NCBI GenBank assembly: GCA_037039925.1
Contig: JAXRKP010000034.1
Coordinates: forward strand, 595,990-659,989
Length of the DNA stretch: 64,000 nucleotides
Reading direction: 5' to 3'
Source of the DNA: Doris montereyensis
Taxonomy: Eukaryota; Mollusca; Gastropoda; Nudibranchia; Dorididae
How positions within the stretch are numbered: position 1 is the stretch's first letter; each line of letters begins with the position of its first letter. The notes under the pieces are model-generated. The model did no database searches and was not told the origin of the DNA. It saw only the letters and a list, made by a program, of their open reading frames with translations. The position numbers and the translations under genes are program-made. Below are positions 55,001 through 64,000 of the stretch, in pieces.

Positions 55001-58000
55001 TAATGGCTTGTGACTCGTAGCAAAGATAGGTTTTACAGTTGAGATAATGGCTTGTGACTCATAGCAAAGATAGGTTTTACAGTTGAGATAATGGCTTGTG
55101 ACTCGTAGCAAAGATAGGTTTTACAGTTGAGATAATGACTTGTGACTCATAGCAAAGAAAGGTTTTCAGTTGACATAATGTCTTGTGACTTGTAGCAAAG
55201 ATAGGTCTTACAGTTGAGATAATGTCTTGTGACACAGTAGCAAAGATAGGTTTTACAGTTGAGATAATGTCTTGTGACACGTAGCAAAGATAGGTTTTGC
55301 CATTAAGATAATGGCTTGTGACTTGTAGAACAAAGATAGGTTTTTCCAGTTGAGATTAAAATTAATGTCATACCTGACACAGTCAGTATTGAGCATCTGT
55401 TCAGTGGCATCTGTCAGTCTCTGGCAGTCAGCCAAGTAAACATGTTTCAATTCCATGCACATCTTTCCAATCATTTTGGTACTGATGTCTGATATTCTGT
55501 GGTTACCTGTGTAAAAATTACAAGAACAAAAAGGTCAAGCACCTTAAAAAAAAAATTCTCGTCAAAAACATACATAAAAATAAATAAAATAAGATAACCT
55601 TTTTTCCTCTACACAGACATAAGAAAACTGCAGCGCACTGAGATACAAACAATGAAAAAATAAGGATTAAAACCCAACATGCTAACTCAATACAAACCTA
55701 TGCTCAATTGCAAATATTTTTACAAAAACACACATCCACATTAAGAGAAGGTAAAAGTATGAAATAGTGGGCGTCGGTCCGAATGGTTAGGCGGGCCGAA
55801 TGGTTAAGCTGACAGACTGGGGATTATGAGATCCCGGGTTTGAATCATTGCAAGGTCAGGCCCGATGTTTTGTTCCTAAGAAAGACACTTAACACGCATT
55901 TTCCTCACTCGACCCAGGTCCAAAATGGGTACAAGCACTAGCTTGCGAGTAAAACCTACATCAGACTACTGTCCTGTCAAGGAGGTGATTATTATCACCT
56001 GTTCCGCTTCATGCTATAGAAACCGGAATAAGCTCCGGCTCTACTGTCCTGTCAAGGAGGTTTGAAGGAACCTTTCTTTACTTCATGCTAACAAGAGTAT
56101 GAATAACAAGGTATGGAATAACAAGAGTATGGAATAACAAGAGTATGGCCGTAACAAGAGTTGAATAACAAGAGTATGGAATAACAACAGTATGGAATAA
56201 CAAGAGTATGGAATAACAAGAGTATGGAATAACAAGAGTATGGAGTAACAAGAGTATGGAATAACAAGAGTATGGAATAACAAGAGTATGGAATAACAAG
56301 AGTATGGAATAACAAGAGTTTGGAATAACAAGAGTATGGAATAACAAGAGTATGGAATAACAAGAGTTTGGAGTAACAAGAGTATGGATAACAATTTTGT
56401 CTGTAACTAAATATCAAACTGAGATATATACCGGCGGTGAAAGTTTTTAAACGCGTAGCTCCTTGATATATGGGATGTGAGATTTGTCCTTAAAATGATC
56501 AAGCACCTGCTTCTTTTGTATCCTTATAAATATTAGAGGCTTTGAACCAATATAAAAAAGCTCATTTTGCACTCATGATCTACACAGAGATTTCTGTTTT
56601 TCTTCCAAAAACATGGCATAGTGTTCGCAACCCTTTTCAATGAGTTGTGACGTGTTTTGCTTCTCATGAAAAATTACGTCAGGCAGATTTCTGTGTTCAA
56701 ACAATTGCACTGCTGATAGGGTGGGGGGAGGGGGAGGTTTAAGGCTCAGGGCGATAGAGTTCAATGGGTTAAAGATAAAATAAATAAAAAAACAATTTAA
56801 AAAGTACACATACTTATTACTACACACATAAGCTCAATACATTCATAAAACCAGAGATAAAAGATCATTCAACTTATTGTCATTTCAGCTAACGTGTATC
56901 AGATTAAGAATGTACAATTGTGAAAACATGGATCCTCGTAAAATGAATATCCTTTCAGATGTGCAAAAGCAGCATTTCAACAACATCTTATTTGCAGAGT
57001 TGATACTATATCATACATTCACAGCAAAGGATAATTTATAAAAGAGTTTGTTGTTAATGTAACGTTTAAAATGTGCACTGTTACAGTACAGTAGACATAC
57101 CATCAACCTTCAGCACTTGTAGATTTTTGTTTTGTGCAATTCTTTTGATTGACTCATCCGTCAACAGGGGGCAACCGAGTACGGACAAGGTGTGGACCTT
57201 GGTGCACTTTTCAGCCATAATCTGAAATTCAAAAAACATGGGGTATTAACAAAAGAAAAAGAGTAATTTCAATTCAGTCAACAAGCATTTGAAAATGGTG
57301 CGCTGACCAGTCATTCCACTATGCATATCTAAATACATAAAGTATTATGAGTCAAACTAAGTGGTGCCTATGTGTCAAATTTGGTCTTAAAATATTAAAA
57401 ATAATCAGAACAAATGTTCTTAAACATTTATGCACTATGAACTTCTAGAATTTTTTTATCTTTTTTGAAGCATTACTACTAACTAGTAAGTAAAGTGAAA
57501 TTAATGTGCAAAATTAAACAATAAGTCAAATTTAACAACCCCATAAATGTCAAATATCATTAAGAATCAAGTTAAGCAACTTTTTGTTAATTTTGCTTCA
57601 TGTAAATAAAATAAAAAAGATCAAACTCTAAGTATGAGATAGGACCTGTTAAACAGCATGACAACTCAGCTTTCAATTACGGTTAAAAGTTGCACCTAAA
57701 TAATCGTTATAACTAAAGAGAGAATTAAAAAAACACACCAAAAGGCACTCATCCATAAGTGTTGGAAACTCATTGATGATCAAACTCTGCATGTTCGGAC
57801 AGCCATTGGCCATATAGTGAAAGCCCTGTGGGGTTACCTGATGGCATGAAGAGACAATTATGTGAATCATTTGGCTTGGAAGTTGAAGAGACAATTATGT
57901 GAATCATGTGGCCTGTGAATTGAAGAGATATTAATTTTAACTTTAAACACATCATGTCTTTACAGTCTCTCTTGTAAATATTAAAATTGCACCCATGTTT

Positions 58001-61000
58001 ACCACTGGCATCAGTGAGTGGTGGCGTCTGTGGCTGAGTGGTTCTGCCGCTAGATTTGGGATGATGAGGTCATGGGTTTAGAATCCTCGCAAAGCTAGAT
58101 CTGACATTTACTTGGGAAAGACACTTAACACATGTTTTCTCCACTTAACCTAGGTGCAATTGGAGGTAAAACAAACCTGTGTCAGACTAGCTTGAATCTC
58201 ATCCACATTAGACTTGTAAAACCTTTGCCTTCTATGTAAAAAAAAAAACATATCCTGCCTTCCTAAGATGTTACTGTGGTAAATATTAATATAGTATGCA
58301 TATAGCCTGTTGCAAATATTAGAACAAGGCTTTCCTTCATCAAAAGGGATCTTATGTTGGCAGTGACACAGATATGCATACATATTCTTTAATATCCACC
58401 ATGAATATTGCAATAACAACAAAAATCACCACAGCTGCATGCAATTATTCGTGTGAGTTAAAGGGAGCTTATGTTTCCAAGTAGACAACTCCATTTGTTT
58501 CACAGATATAATGTAATTTGTTTCTGTACCTGAAGACAGCCAGAGATATCTAGATACTGCAGTTTTTCATGACATTTTCCTGATGCTATATACAAAAGTC
58601 CTCTGTCTGTGAACTTGCTACAGAAGGCCAGGCTCAGATATTGTAGATTCATGCAATATCTGAAAAGAATGGAGAAGAAGAAAATTTAAATTTTACTTTT
58701 AAAATGTATCCATTTTCATTTTTATCCCCAGCATAAATCAACTTAAGATAAAAAAAAAAAAAAGAGACAAATGAAAAATATTTTATTAGTCTTGAAATTT
58801 AGAATGGAAATCATGAGAATTAAAAGGAAACAAATAAAATAAAGCTTTCTACTAATTGAATGCACCTCATAAAAATATTTCTCCCACCTGTCCATTTTCT
58901 GTTCCTCTCAACCCTGCCTCACACCTCCCCTCCCCTGCCCCAGATCTACCACTGTAAAGAATACCAGAATCACAATGTTAACTGTTTATTCCTGAAAATC
59001 AGCTTGTTGTCTTATTTTTCAATTTAATTTTTTTATTCATGGACTCCAAACTTACTTGGCAACAGCACGGAGACTAGCGTCCGTCAAGTTTGTGTGTGAA
59101 ATGTTGAGATAGAGAAGAATTTTACAACCTTTCACAACCACTTTCAGAGTTTCATCCTGGATGACCAAAGAAATAAGAATTAATTCAAATAAAAAATATG
59201 AAAGTGTATAGCAATGTGATGACAAAAATGTCATTTACCATTCAGTCTAATCAATGTGATATAACTAGCACTTTGAACATTTCACATCTTAGGTGTCTAG
59301 ATTGCTGTAATAAATAAAAACAACCTTCCTTTATACAATAAATTCCACATGTCTTCAATCAAAAACATATTTAAACAAAAATTAAAGATGTACACATGTC
59401 ATATGAAGACAATCCGTGTAAATTAAACTTCTTTTTTGCTGATCTTGTCCTCTCCACTTTCATTATTTTCTTAATTTTACCCCATTAATAAGAGTTATAA
59501 GCATGTAAAAATGTCCTTAGCAGTCCTGTAAACCTCACATGCCATTGAAAAATTCATTTTCTACTTAATTGACAGCATAAAAAAACAATTTCATCTTTAT
59601 TTTTCTTTGCCTTTTCTAACATTGCATTGCATGTTTTATGTGTGAGATTTTAGTAAAGAAAATAAGTACAATATGTACATACATTTACAGTCAATCAAGG
59701 CAACCCTCATAATCTCATTTAATATAATAAGATATAACAGAAACATTAACATTTAGCATTTAAATTACAGCTGGAGCAAAATTGACATAAACCATTTTCC
59801 TTGAGCCTTACAAAAAGCTAAAAAAAAACATTGAAAAAATTCAGAGAAATTATTAGAAAATGGGAAATAACTCACATCAATTCCAGTGCATTCTGACAGA
59901 TTTAGATCCTGTAAATTTCGACATTCGCTGACGCTCACAAAAGTTGGCCGCTTCAAGTGATGACACATGCGCATGTTCAGATGGATCAGATACGGCCTGG
60001 CCTTGTACAGTAGTCTTGTCGCCACTTTGTCTGTCACTCTATCACAACAAAACATTACATACAACATACTGATGATAGTAATCAAAAGGTCATGTTATAT
60101 CAAGTAATCTTGTTGCTACCTTGTCTGTCATTCTATCACAACAAAACATTACATACAACATACTGATGATAGTAATCAAAAGGTCATGGCATATCAATGT
60201 GACTAAAGCTTTTCACTACCTTTCATTTTTAGTCTCTTTCGTACAAAAGAAAGCAAAAAAAACAAACAGCAAAAAACAAATAAAAAACCCCCAAAAAACG
60301 GAGAGGACATAACATTGTTATTTTATTAAAATGCTAACTGTATATTGCGTGAAAAACAATTCTAGGGGATGACAAATTTCATACTTGACTATCTCTGTGA
60401 ATTTATTTTATTCAAAGATATTGTTTTGGCTATTAATATCCCATTTTACGTGATAAAGACTGAATTTATTAAAAACATAAACATATTCAGTAACCAAGAG
60501 CCAGCGTTGATTCAGCGGTGGTTCCTGCGCAAACTCAAATGAACAAGAAGAATCTCTAGACATAGCCTACTTCAAGTGAAAGATGAATTGTAAATCATAT
60601 TGTTTCTATTCTACATTACCATTAAAATGTTTGTACATAACATACCAACTAGAGATGTACACAGCTAGAGGAATCAAGGGTTTATGATCACGAACTTGAA
60701 TTGTTTGCAAGAACAAAGATTTTCATTAGATAAAAGAAATCAAATCTATTAAAATAATTCAAAACCATCTTGCATTAAAGGATATGTTTATATTACAGTA
60801 ATTTCAAGCAAACAAAATAAAAATTTATGAGTACTGTATTGTAAACATTTAGAAAATGTGTAAAATTAAGTTCTTCTAGTTGACACTAAACGAAGATTTT
60901 ACTTTATTTTACATGCTTTTCTCTCACTTGTGCAGCTATGTAAACATGGGAAAGCGATTTTATATGTTCACTGAGGAACAAAAAGACAAAAAAACTTCAT

Positions 61001-63807
61001 TACGTAAAATGCTCAAGCGCAGTGTTGTGTTTTCTATCTTTTTATCATAGATTGCCTTGTCTAGTCACAGGAAGTTTGAAAAAAAAAGGTGCACATGAAA
61101 TAATTTCAAACAATTTTATCCATTTTCCTTGGAAAAAAAGGACAGCAGCTTTCAGAGAAAGTTGCAAGATTGACTTTTATGATATGGAAATATAAAATTA
61201 AGTAAAAAGAGCTTTGAAGTGATCTAAAAGAGAATAAACAAATAAAGTTATGATGGTTCTGTGACATGCTGGAAAAAATATTGTCACATGCAAGAACTCT
61301 TTTATAGAATAGTCACACACCTTGTAATGGTTTCTACACAGGTAATCTACTACTAGATTCAAGCATAGGAAAATAACCGGAAATCAATGTGAATCCCCCC
61401 CCCCCCATACACATACACATACAAACACTTCATAAATACAACCAACAAGAAAAAAAAACAACCCAAAAAACACAACCCAATTCCCCCGCTACCAACCCCC
61501 TCGCAACACCCCCCCCCCCCCGAAGAATCCCCCACCCCACCACAAAAAGACAACAACAAAACATATCAAACATGACATACAATTTTGCCTGAAAAAAAAA
61601 ACCCAGACAAAAAAAAACAAGAAAGCGAAACAAACATGACATTCAAGGTTGACTCTATGAATATAGGACAAGAAAGCGAAACAAACATGACATTCAAGGT
61701 TGACTCTATGAATATAGGACAAGAAAGCAGGAAAACACAAGGATATTTTTTAAAGGAAAACAGAAGTCCTAAACATTACACAGCTAAGCAACGGATAAAC
61801 ATACACATTATATTATATAAATATTGTTTTATGCTATGCAAGGCATTTTGTACAAAGGTAGAAAGCAAATTGTGGAGAGCCATTGAAAGACTGAATTAAA
61901 AGTTTCAAGTCACCTACTAAAAATGCACTCTTTTAGATTTGAATGAAACAAAATAAAGGATGGTACATTATGTGTCAAGGTAAAACCATTCATTATTTTG
62001 ATGACATATGCTATTATCATCATAAATCATGAATTATTTTGATGACATATGCTATTATCATCATAAACCATTCATTATATTGATGACATATGCTATTGTC
62101 ATCATAAATTATGAATTATTTTGATGACATATGCTATTATCATCATAAACCATTCATTATTTTGATGACATATGCTATTATCATCATAAACCATTCATTA
62201 TTTTGATGACATATGTTATTATCATCATAAACCATTCATTATTTTGATGACATATGCTATTATCATCATAAACCATTCATTATTTTGATGACATATGTTA
62301 TTATCATCATAAATCATGAATTATTTTGATGGCATATGCTATTATCATTATAAATCATGAATTATTTTGGCGTGATGAGGATCAATTTGAATTAAGATGT
62401 TTTGGTAGAGAGTGTAGATCTGTATTCAAAGGCTGCATGAAGATCTAATTATTATGGCATTTAAGCATTTACAAAATATTTATATTATCTGATTAAATAA
62501 ACCCCAAACCATATAGCTTATAAAATGAACTATAATACAGATTTCAAACTAGAGGAAAAATTGACAATATAGGACTGAAAAATAAAAATAAAGATAAAAT
62601 ATAAAGTTCTGATATGAGTACACGAAGGTGGAGAGGGTTTACTTGAAAGGAATAAAATGAGTAAAAACTAAAAAACGGTTAAAAATTTTACCCATGAGAT
62701 AGTCTGTATATAAAAGTAAATGTTGATGAAATTGTTGTTTCTCAGATCATGTAATTCATGTCGACTATGATACGTTTCAAGTATATAAAGTAGAAAGACC
62801 ATCCATTAACAAAATATATTAAAACAACATTCAAAAGATGTCAATGAAACAGTAAAACACTCATTTATGAAAAAACAGTGATACAAAAAAACAAAGAAAC
62901 AGATTTGTAGAAATATTTTAAAATTGCTTTCCTCTTGTTTCTTCTTTCCCTTGTCTGGTGTTCACATCTAGTAAATCAAAGTTTAATCTTTTCCTTTTCT
63001 GGTGTTCACATCAAGTAAATCAAAGTCAAATTGTTTCCTTTGTCTGGTGTTCACATCTAGTAAACCAAAGCTTAATTTTTATCTTTGTCTGGTGTTCACA
63101 TTGAATGAATCAATGTTTAATTTGTTCCTTTGTCTGGTGTTGACATTGAGTAAATCAAAGTTTAATTCTTTCTTTTGTCTGGTGTTCACATTGAGTAAAT
63201 CAAAGTTTATTTTTTTCTTTATCTGGTGTTTACATTGGATAAATCATTGTTTAACTTTTTCCTTTGTCTACTGTTCACGTTGAGTGAATCAAAGTTTAAT
63301 TTTTTCCTTTTCTGGTGTTCACATTGAGTAAATCAATATCTAATTTTTAAAACATTTTTTCCCTTCAGTCTGTACTCCTTGTTGTATGTTTAATTTTAAC
63401 TAATCCTATTTGTATTTATCGCATGAAGGCAGTAGACGGTCAAAATTCATTTGTGATATATTTTATTATTATCGAAAGGGCTGAATAAGACTTAAGTAAA
63501 TTTTCCTACATTCTTCACTCAGTATCTGTAAACCAAATTTCAAACTATGAATTATACACGCATTTAAGGAAACTTTTAGATAGAAAACTATAATATCTGT
63601 TAGTAAAATCAAAACAGCTGTCTAGGATAACCAATTAAACTCTATTGCTTGAAATAAAACAAACTAAAAATTATAAATAGATTAAAACATAATAATAGTC
63701 CACATCAATTTCAGCTTACTACAATCAACGAACAAAAATTTAAAAGGAAATTCATCTTTTATACAGTCAGAGTGTACTTACCTCTTCTGTACATTTCGAA
63801 AATTTAT
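45975..63807 (-). CDS. FBXL13: F-box/LRR protein 13-like (dynein regulatory complex subunit 6), C-terminal exons, gene span
   Basis: FBXL13/DRC6 is a cysteine-containing leucine-rich-repeat protein of the nexin-dynein regulatory complex in motile cilia and flagella. Fourteen minus-strand exons give a nearly continuous LRR domain that can be aligned along human FBXL13 from its IDFSSVKN region to the C-terminal WFGYD region (here YFGYC then stop). Repeats follow the pattern LxxLxLxxCxxITDxGLxxL. The F-box and 5' exons lie beyond the right edge. Splice phases agree at every join except one: between 55374 and 54090 about 10-13 residues of one repeat are missing. One exon (53047-53172) carries a one-base frameshift, and the intron at 52273 uses a GC donor. 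Other LRR F-box proteins share the repeat, but the C-terminus singles out FBXL13. Confidence 0.92.
46296..46500 (-). mobile_element. SINE-like family A copy, head missing
   Basis: The tail and body match (CACCTCCTGGCCAGGACGC, TTGTACCCATTTGCATCTGG), but it stops before the tRNA-like head, so it is 5'-truncated or diverged. It lies in the last intron of FBXL13. Confidence 0.68.
46754..46834 (-). CDS. FBXL13: FBXL13 exon m
   Basis: The acceptor ttgttcacag and donor ACCAA|gtaagt bound DKALKYLRKGCKKLKSLKML then YCKKIT. Human has LEDLQIGCKQLRILKMQYCTNIS. Phase 2 to 2. Confidence 0.92.
48084..48166 (-). CDS. FBXL13: FBXL13 exon l
   Basis: The acceptor tgtattttcag and donor ATAAG|gtgagt bound VTDLSIQYLSGVCHYLTQVD then ISGCIQI plus two bases of Ser. 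Human has ITDSAMEMLSAKCHYLHILDISGC. Phase 0 to 2. Confidence 0.92.
48440..48830 (-). mobile_element. LINE 3' fragment in FBXL13 intron
   Basis: Minus-strand translation at 48824-48552 includes FVNICLRKIPPIQWSDKIQN then RWRWIRHTLRKPQRSTTRHA and LQWNPQ, the C-terminal W-GHTLRKP...ALxWNPQ motif of RT proteins in many invertebrate LINEs. There is no RT core. Confidence 0.75.
49560..50290 (+). repeat. Unclassified dispersed repeat D, copy 2
   Basis: The same orientation and order of blocks as 1960-2720, including the shared GATCTAAGGCA / CAATCTAAGGCAATATTC end. It sits in the FBXL13 intron between exons k and l. Confidence 0.65.
51734..51814 (-). CDS. FBXL13: FBXL13 exon k
   Basis: The acceptor ccatttcag and donor AAACAT|gtgaga bound 27 codons: NLTDGAIKNLAFCCRMLTVL then NLAGCKH. 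Human has LSDMIIKALAIYCINLTSLSIAGC. Phase 0 to 0. Confidence 0.92.
52188..52225. repeat. AC microsatellite
   Basis: ACATACACACACACACAC run in the FBXL13 intron between exons j and k, about 45 bp from the exon j donor on its intronic side. Confidence 0.85.
52274..52411 (-). CDS. FBXL13: FBXL13 exon j (ends at a GC donor)
   Basis: The acceptor tttcaacag opens GLSALGNNAGLRDVVLSECN, NITDLGLQKFAQQCREIE and RLDLSHCM. The nearby GT (GCAA|gtgttg) gives the wrong phase for the next exon. ATG|gcaagt, a canonical GC-type donor, gives phase 0 and the LRR-perfect join HCM-NLTDG. Confidence 0.9.
52477..52720. mobile_element. Half copy of the long-TIR element
   Basis: ACGACAATAAGTAACAACTC, AACAAACACGTGACGTTTTA and CCTTCGTCAGACAGCAAACG match the arm of the element at 25592-26070, continuing into its inner sequence (GTGTGATGTCAGATGATGTC). 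The opposite arm is missing. It lies in the FBXL13 intron between exons i and j. Confidence 0.62.
53047..53172 (-). CDS. FBXL13: FBXL13 exon i (one-base frameshift)
   Basis: The acceptor gggacag and donor ATCAG|gtattt bound RCHNLTYLNVNFCEHISEAG, VELLGQVHSL, then a frame change. The second half reads VSLDISGCNCGDQ only after adding one base between 53084 and 53085, as human SLVSIDLSGTDI predicts. In the given sequence the spliced frame would end at TGA soon after entering the next exon. With the added base the exon ends in phase 0, which the next exon requires. Confidence 0.9.
53605..53740 (-). repeat. Dispersed repeat family C copy, reverse
   Basis: The complement of the family is present: CCATTGTGGTGATCTCAGG, ATGAATTAAGAAGAAACAGC, AGAAGTCAAATCTACCAGC. 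It preserves the empty target site of the MITE found at 16023. Confidence 0.65.
53971..54090 (-). CDS. FBXL13: FBXL13 exon h
   Basis: The acceptor ctttgtgacag and donor AAAAG|gtaaag bound MSDAGVRYLVEGPAAVKLRE then LNLTNCVRVGDMAMVNIHK. Human has IGDMGLKQFLDGPASMRIRELNLSNCVRLSD. Phase 2 to 2. Confidence 0.93.
54211..54478 (-). mobile_element. SINE-like family A copy in FBXL13 intron
   Basis: Reverse copy with GGCTGTCATGACC tail, CCTGGACAGGACAC body, TATTTGCACCTGGGTTGAG and a diverged head. It lies in the intron between exons g and h. Confidence 0.7.
54962..55352. repeat. Minisatellite, about 45-bp unit, in FBXL13 intron
   Basis: GATAATGGCTTGTGACTCGT then AGCAAAGATAGGTTTTACAG is repeated about eight times. 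It ends about 20 bp from the donor of exon g, in the intron where one LRR segment seems to be missing. Confidence 0.93.
55374..55506 (-). CDS. FBXL13: FBXL13 exon g
   Basis: The acceptor tttttacacag and donor GTCAG|gtatga bound GNHRISDISTKMIGKMCMEL, KHVYLADCQRLTDATEQML and NTDCVR. Human has GNKRVTDASFKF...LSHIYMADCKGITDSSLRSL. Phase 1 to phase 2. Joining directly to the next exon in frame leaves out roughly one LRR beta-strand present in human FBXL13. Confidence 0.9.
55768..56080 (+). mobile_element. SINE-like family A copy with duplicated head and tail segments
   Basis: Forward copy. The start GTCCGAATGGTTAGGCGG then GGCCGAATGGTTAAGC shows a short duplication of the head. B-box-like GGTTTGAATC follows, then AAGAAAGACACTTAAC. 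Near the end the string CTACTGTCCTGTCAAGGAGG occurs twice. A 15-16-bp minisatellite follows directly. Confidence 0.72.
56095..56395. repeat. Minisatellite, 15-16-bp unit, about 19 copies
   Basis: AATAACAAGAGTATGG is repeated with few changes, directly after a SINE family A copy. Minus-strand open frames are repeat translation. Confidence 0.95.
57101..57221 (-). CDS. FBXL13: FBXL13 exon f
   Basis: The acceptor gaatttcag and donor GATG|gtatgt bound IMAEKCTKVHTLSVLGCPLL then TDESIKRIAQNKNLQVLKVD. Human has ALVEKCSRITSLVFTGAPHISDCTF. Phase 0 to phase 1. Confidence 0.9.
57739..57837 (-). CDS. FBXL13: FBXL13 exon e
   Basis: The acceptor catgccatcag and donor CTTTTG|gtgtgt bound 33 codons: VTPQGFHYMANGCPNMQSLI, INEFPTLMDECLL. 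Human has ISVQGFRYIANSC...TINDMPTLTDNCV. Phase 0 to 0. Confidence 0.92.
58020..58190 (+). mobile_element. SINE-like family A copy, shortened
   Basis: The head GGCGTCTGTGGCTGAGTGG and B-box-like GGGTTTAGAATCC, then CTTGGGAAAGACACTTAAC. The copy ends after GTGTCAGACTAGC, so the 3' third is missing. Confidence 0.68.
58530..58659 (-). CDS. FBXL13: FBXL13 exon d
   Basis: The acceptor attcttttcag and donor CTTCAG|gtacag bound KYCMNLQYLSLAFCSKFTD, RGLLYIASGKCHEKLQYLD and ISGCLQ. Human has NLQNLSLAYCRRFTDKGLQYL. Phase 2 to phase 0. Confidence 0.93.
59056..59156 (-). CDS. FBXL13: FBXL13 exon c
   Basis: The acceptor ggtcatccag and donor CCAA|gtaagt bound DETLKVVVKGCKILLYLNIS then HTNLTDASLRAVA. This is one LRR, equivalent to human DESMRHISEGCPGVLCLNLSNTTI. 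Phase 0 to phase 2. Confidence 0.92.
59876..60038 (-). CDS. FBXL13: FBXL13 exon b
   Basis: The acceptor tgtgatag and donor GAT|gtgagt bound VTDKVATRLLYKARPYLIHL, NMRMCHHLKRPTFVSVSE and CRNLQDLNLSECTGID. Human has SVSHCRNLQELNVSDCPTFTD at the same place. Phase 2 to phase 0. The 5' edge is partly duplicated upstream (see the 94-bp duplication). Confidence 0.93.
60010..60198. repeat. FBXL13: 94-bp tandem duplication across the FBXL13 exon b acceptor
   Basis: TCTATCACAACAAAACATTA, ACATACTGATGATAGTAATC and AAAGGTCATG occur twice, 94 bp apart. The copy further right includes a diverged acceptor and the first 30 or so bases of exon b (RMTDKVATRLL), then a stop. Confidence 0.92.
61380..61540. repeat. 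C-rich low-complexity run
   Basis: Poly-C stretches with CACAA spacers (61396-61407, 61508-61520), in the intron between FBXL13 exons a and b. Open frames across it are not gene-like. Confidence 0.85.
61621..61727. repeat. Two exact copies of a 51-bp segment
   Basis: GAAACAAACATGACATTCAA and GGTTGACTCTATGAATATAG occur twice in tandem with no visible divergence. Confidence 0.93.
61980..62372. repeat. Minisatellite, 41-bp unit, about 10 copies
   Basis: CATTCATTATTTTGATGACA then TATGCTATTATCATCATAAA, with a CATGAATT variant in some copies. ATGATAATAGC and GATGACATATG parts give local dyad symmetry. Confidence 0.94.
62375..62940. other. FBXL13 intron, no feature recognised
   Basis: AT-rich sequence between two minisatellites. 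Confidence 0.45.
62945..63345. repeat. Minisatellite, about 45-60-bp unit, 8 copies
   Basis: TCTGGTGTTCACATTGAGTA then AATCAAAGTTTAATTTTTTC is repeated. Plus-strand open frame at 63002 is repeat translation. Confidence 0.92.
63782..63807 (-). CDS. FBXL13: FBXL13 exon a (26 bp)
   Basis: A small exon with acceptor tcttcttccag and donor AGAG|gtaagt encodes INFRNVQK plus two bases of Arg. It matches human IDFSSVKN and joins the next exon in phase 2. This is the most 5' exon I can support; the window ends 193 bp further on. Confidence 0.78.
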
Positions 63808-64000
63808 CTGGAAGAAGAGACAAAACAAAGTAGGGGTTGATGATAAGAAGATTAGTTTCCTTATTCCTTTCCTAAATAAAATTTCTCCAAAATATGGTAC
63901 AAAAAAATGTCTTGCCTACCACAGGAGCAGGTAATAAATTCTATCACAGGGCTGTTATTTACTTATGCCAACCACACTCTTTTGTGAAGCATCAGATTTA

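Noticed and set aside
56078..56417. Minus-strand frames of 89-109 codons (YSCYSILLLFHTLVIP repeats)
   Set aside because: Translation of a 15-16-bp minisatellite next to a SINE; all three frames are open.
61359..61740. Gly-rich or Phe/Cys-rich open frames
   Set aside because: They arise from poly-C runs and a duplicated 51-bp segment in an FBXL13 intron.

Overview
This is a eukaryotic nuclear window: spliced genes with GT-AG introns, AT-rich spacers, very long microsatellites and minisatellites, tRNA-headed SINE-like repeats and decayed non-LTR retrotransposons. The protein families and repeat style fit an invertebrate, most likely a lophotrochozoan such as a gastropod mollusc. That placement is an inference. 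I see no bacterial or viral genome features.

Three conserved genes can be read exon by exon. (1) A MIC19 (CHCHD3) gene on the minus strand, 24594 to about 15834: the first exon has the MGG myristoylation start, a late exon carries the twin CX9C CHCH domain, and there is a probable last exon; the middle coiled-coil exons were not found. (2) A NOL9/Grc3-type polynucleotide 5'-kinase on the plus strand, about 26553 to 42291: 13 exons, a Walker A motif and a DCDVGQTEF motif. Its frame is broken repeatedly, mostly by single missing bases in short homopolymers. (3) The C-terminal part of an F-box/leucine-rich-repeat protein of the FBXL13 (DRC6) type on the minus strand, 63807 to 45975: 14 exons read through to the stop codon, with the 5' exons beyond the right edge. 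CHCHD3 and NOL9 are head to head, with a long-TIR element between them. NOL9 and FBXL13 are tail to tail, 3.7 kb apart. The three genes have unrelated jobs (mitochondrial cristae, rRNA processing, ciliary axoneme), so their neighbourhood is ordinary eukaryotic synteny and not an operon.

Layout. 1-5.3 kb: a SINE, then GTAT, TATC, CATA and TTA microsatellites around a 1.9 kb island of dispersed repeats. 5.3-5.7 kb: a GC-rich possible terminal exon. 5.8-12.7 kb: four minisatellites (about 34, 52, 54 and 40 bp units). 13.2-15 kb: SINE, LINE and duplicated sequence. 15.1-24.6 kb: CHCHD3, with a huge GA/GT microsatellite just outside its 3' end side. 25.6-26.1 kb: long-TIR element. 26.5-42.3 kb: NOL9, with SINEs and a LINE with an internal inversion in its introns. 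42.3-46 kb: intergenic repeats. 46-63.8 kb: FBXL13, its introns carrying SINEs, a dispersed repeat and several minisatellites.

No defence system, gene cluster or other clearly new multi-gene system is visible. The most unusual observations are an in-frame peptide-coding minisatellite that begins at a NOL9 splice donor, a GC-AG intron in FBXL13, a LINE inversion that looks like twin priming, a MITE nested in a repeat with its empty site preserved in sister copies, and the one-directional pattern of frame breaks.
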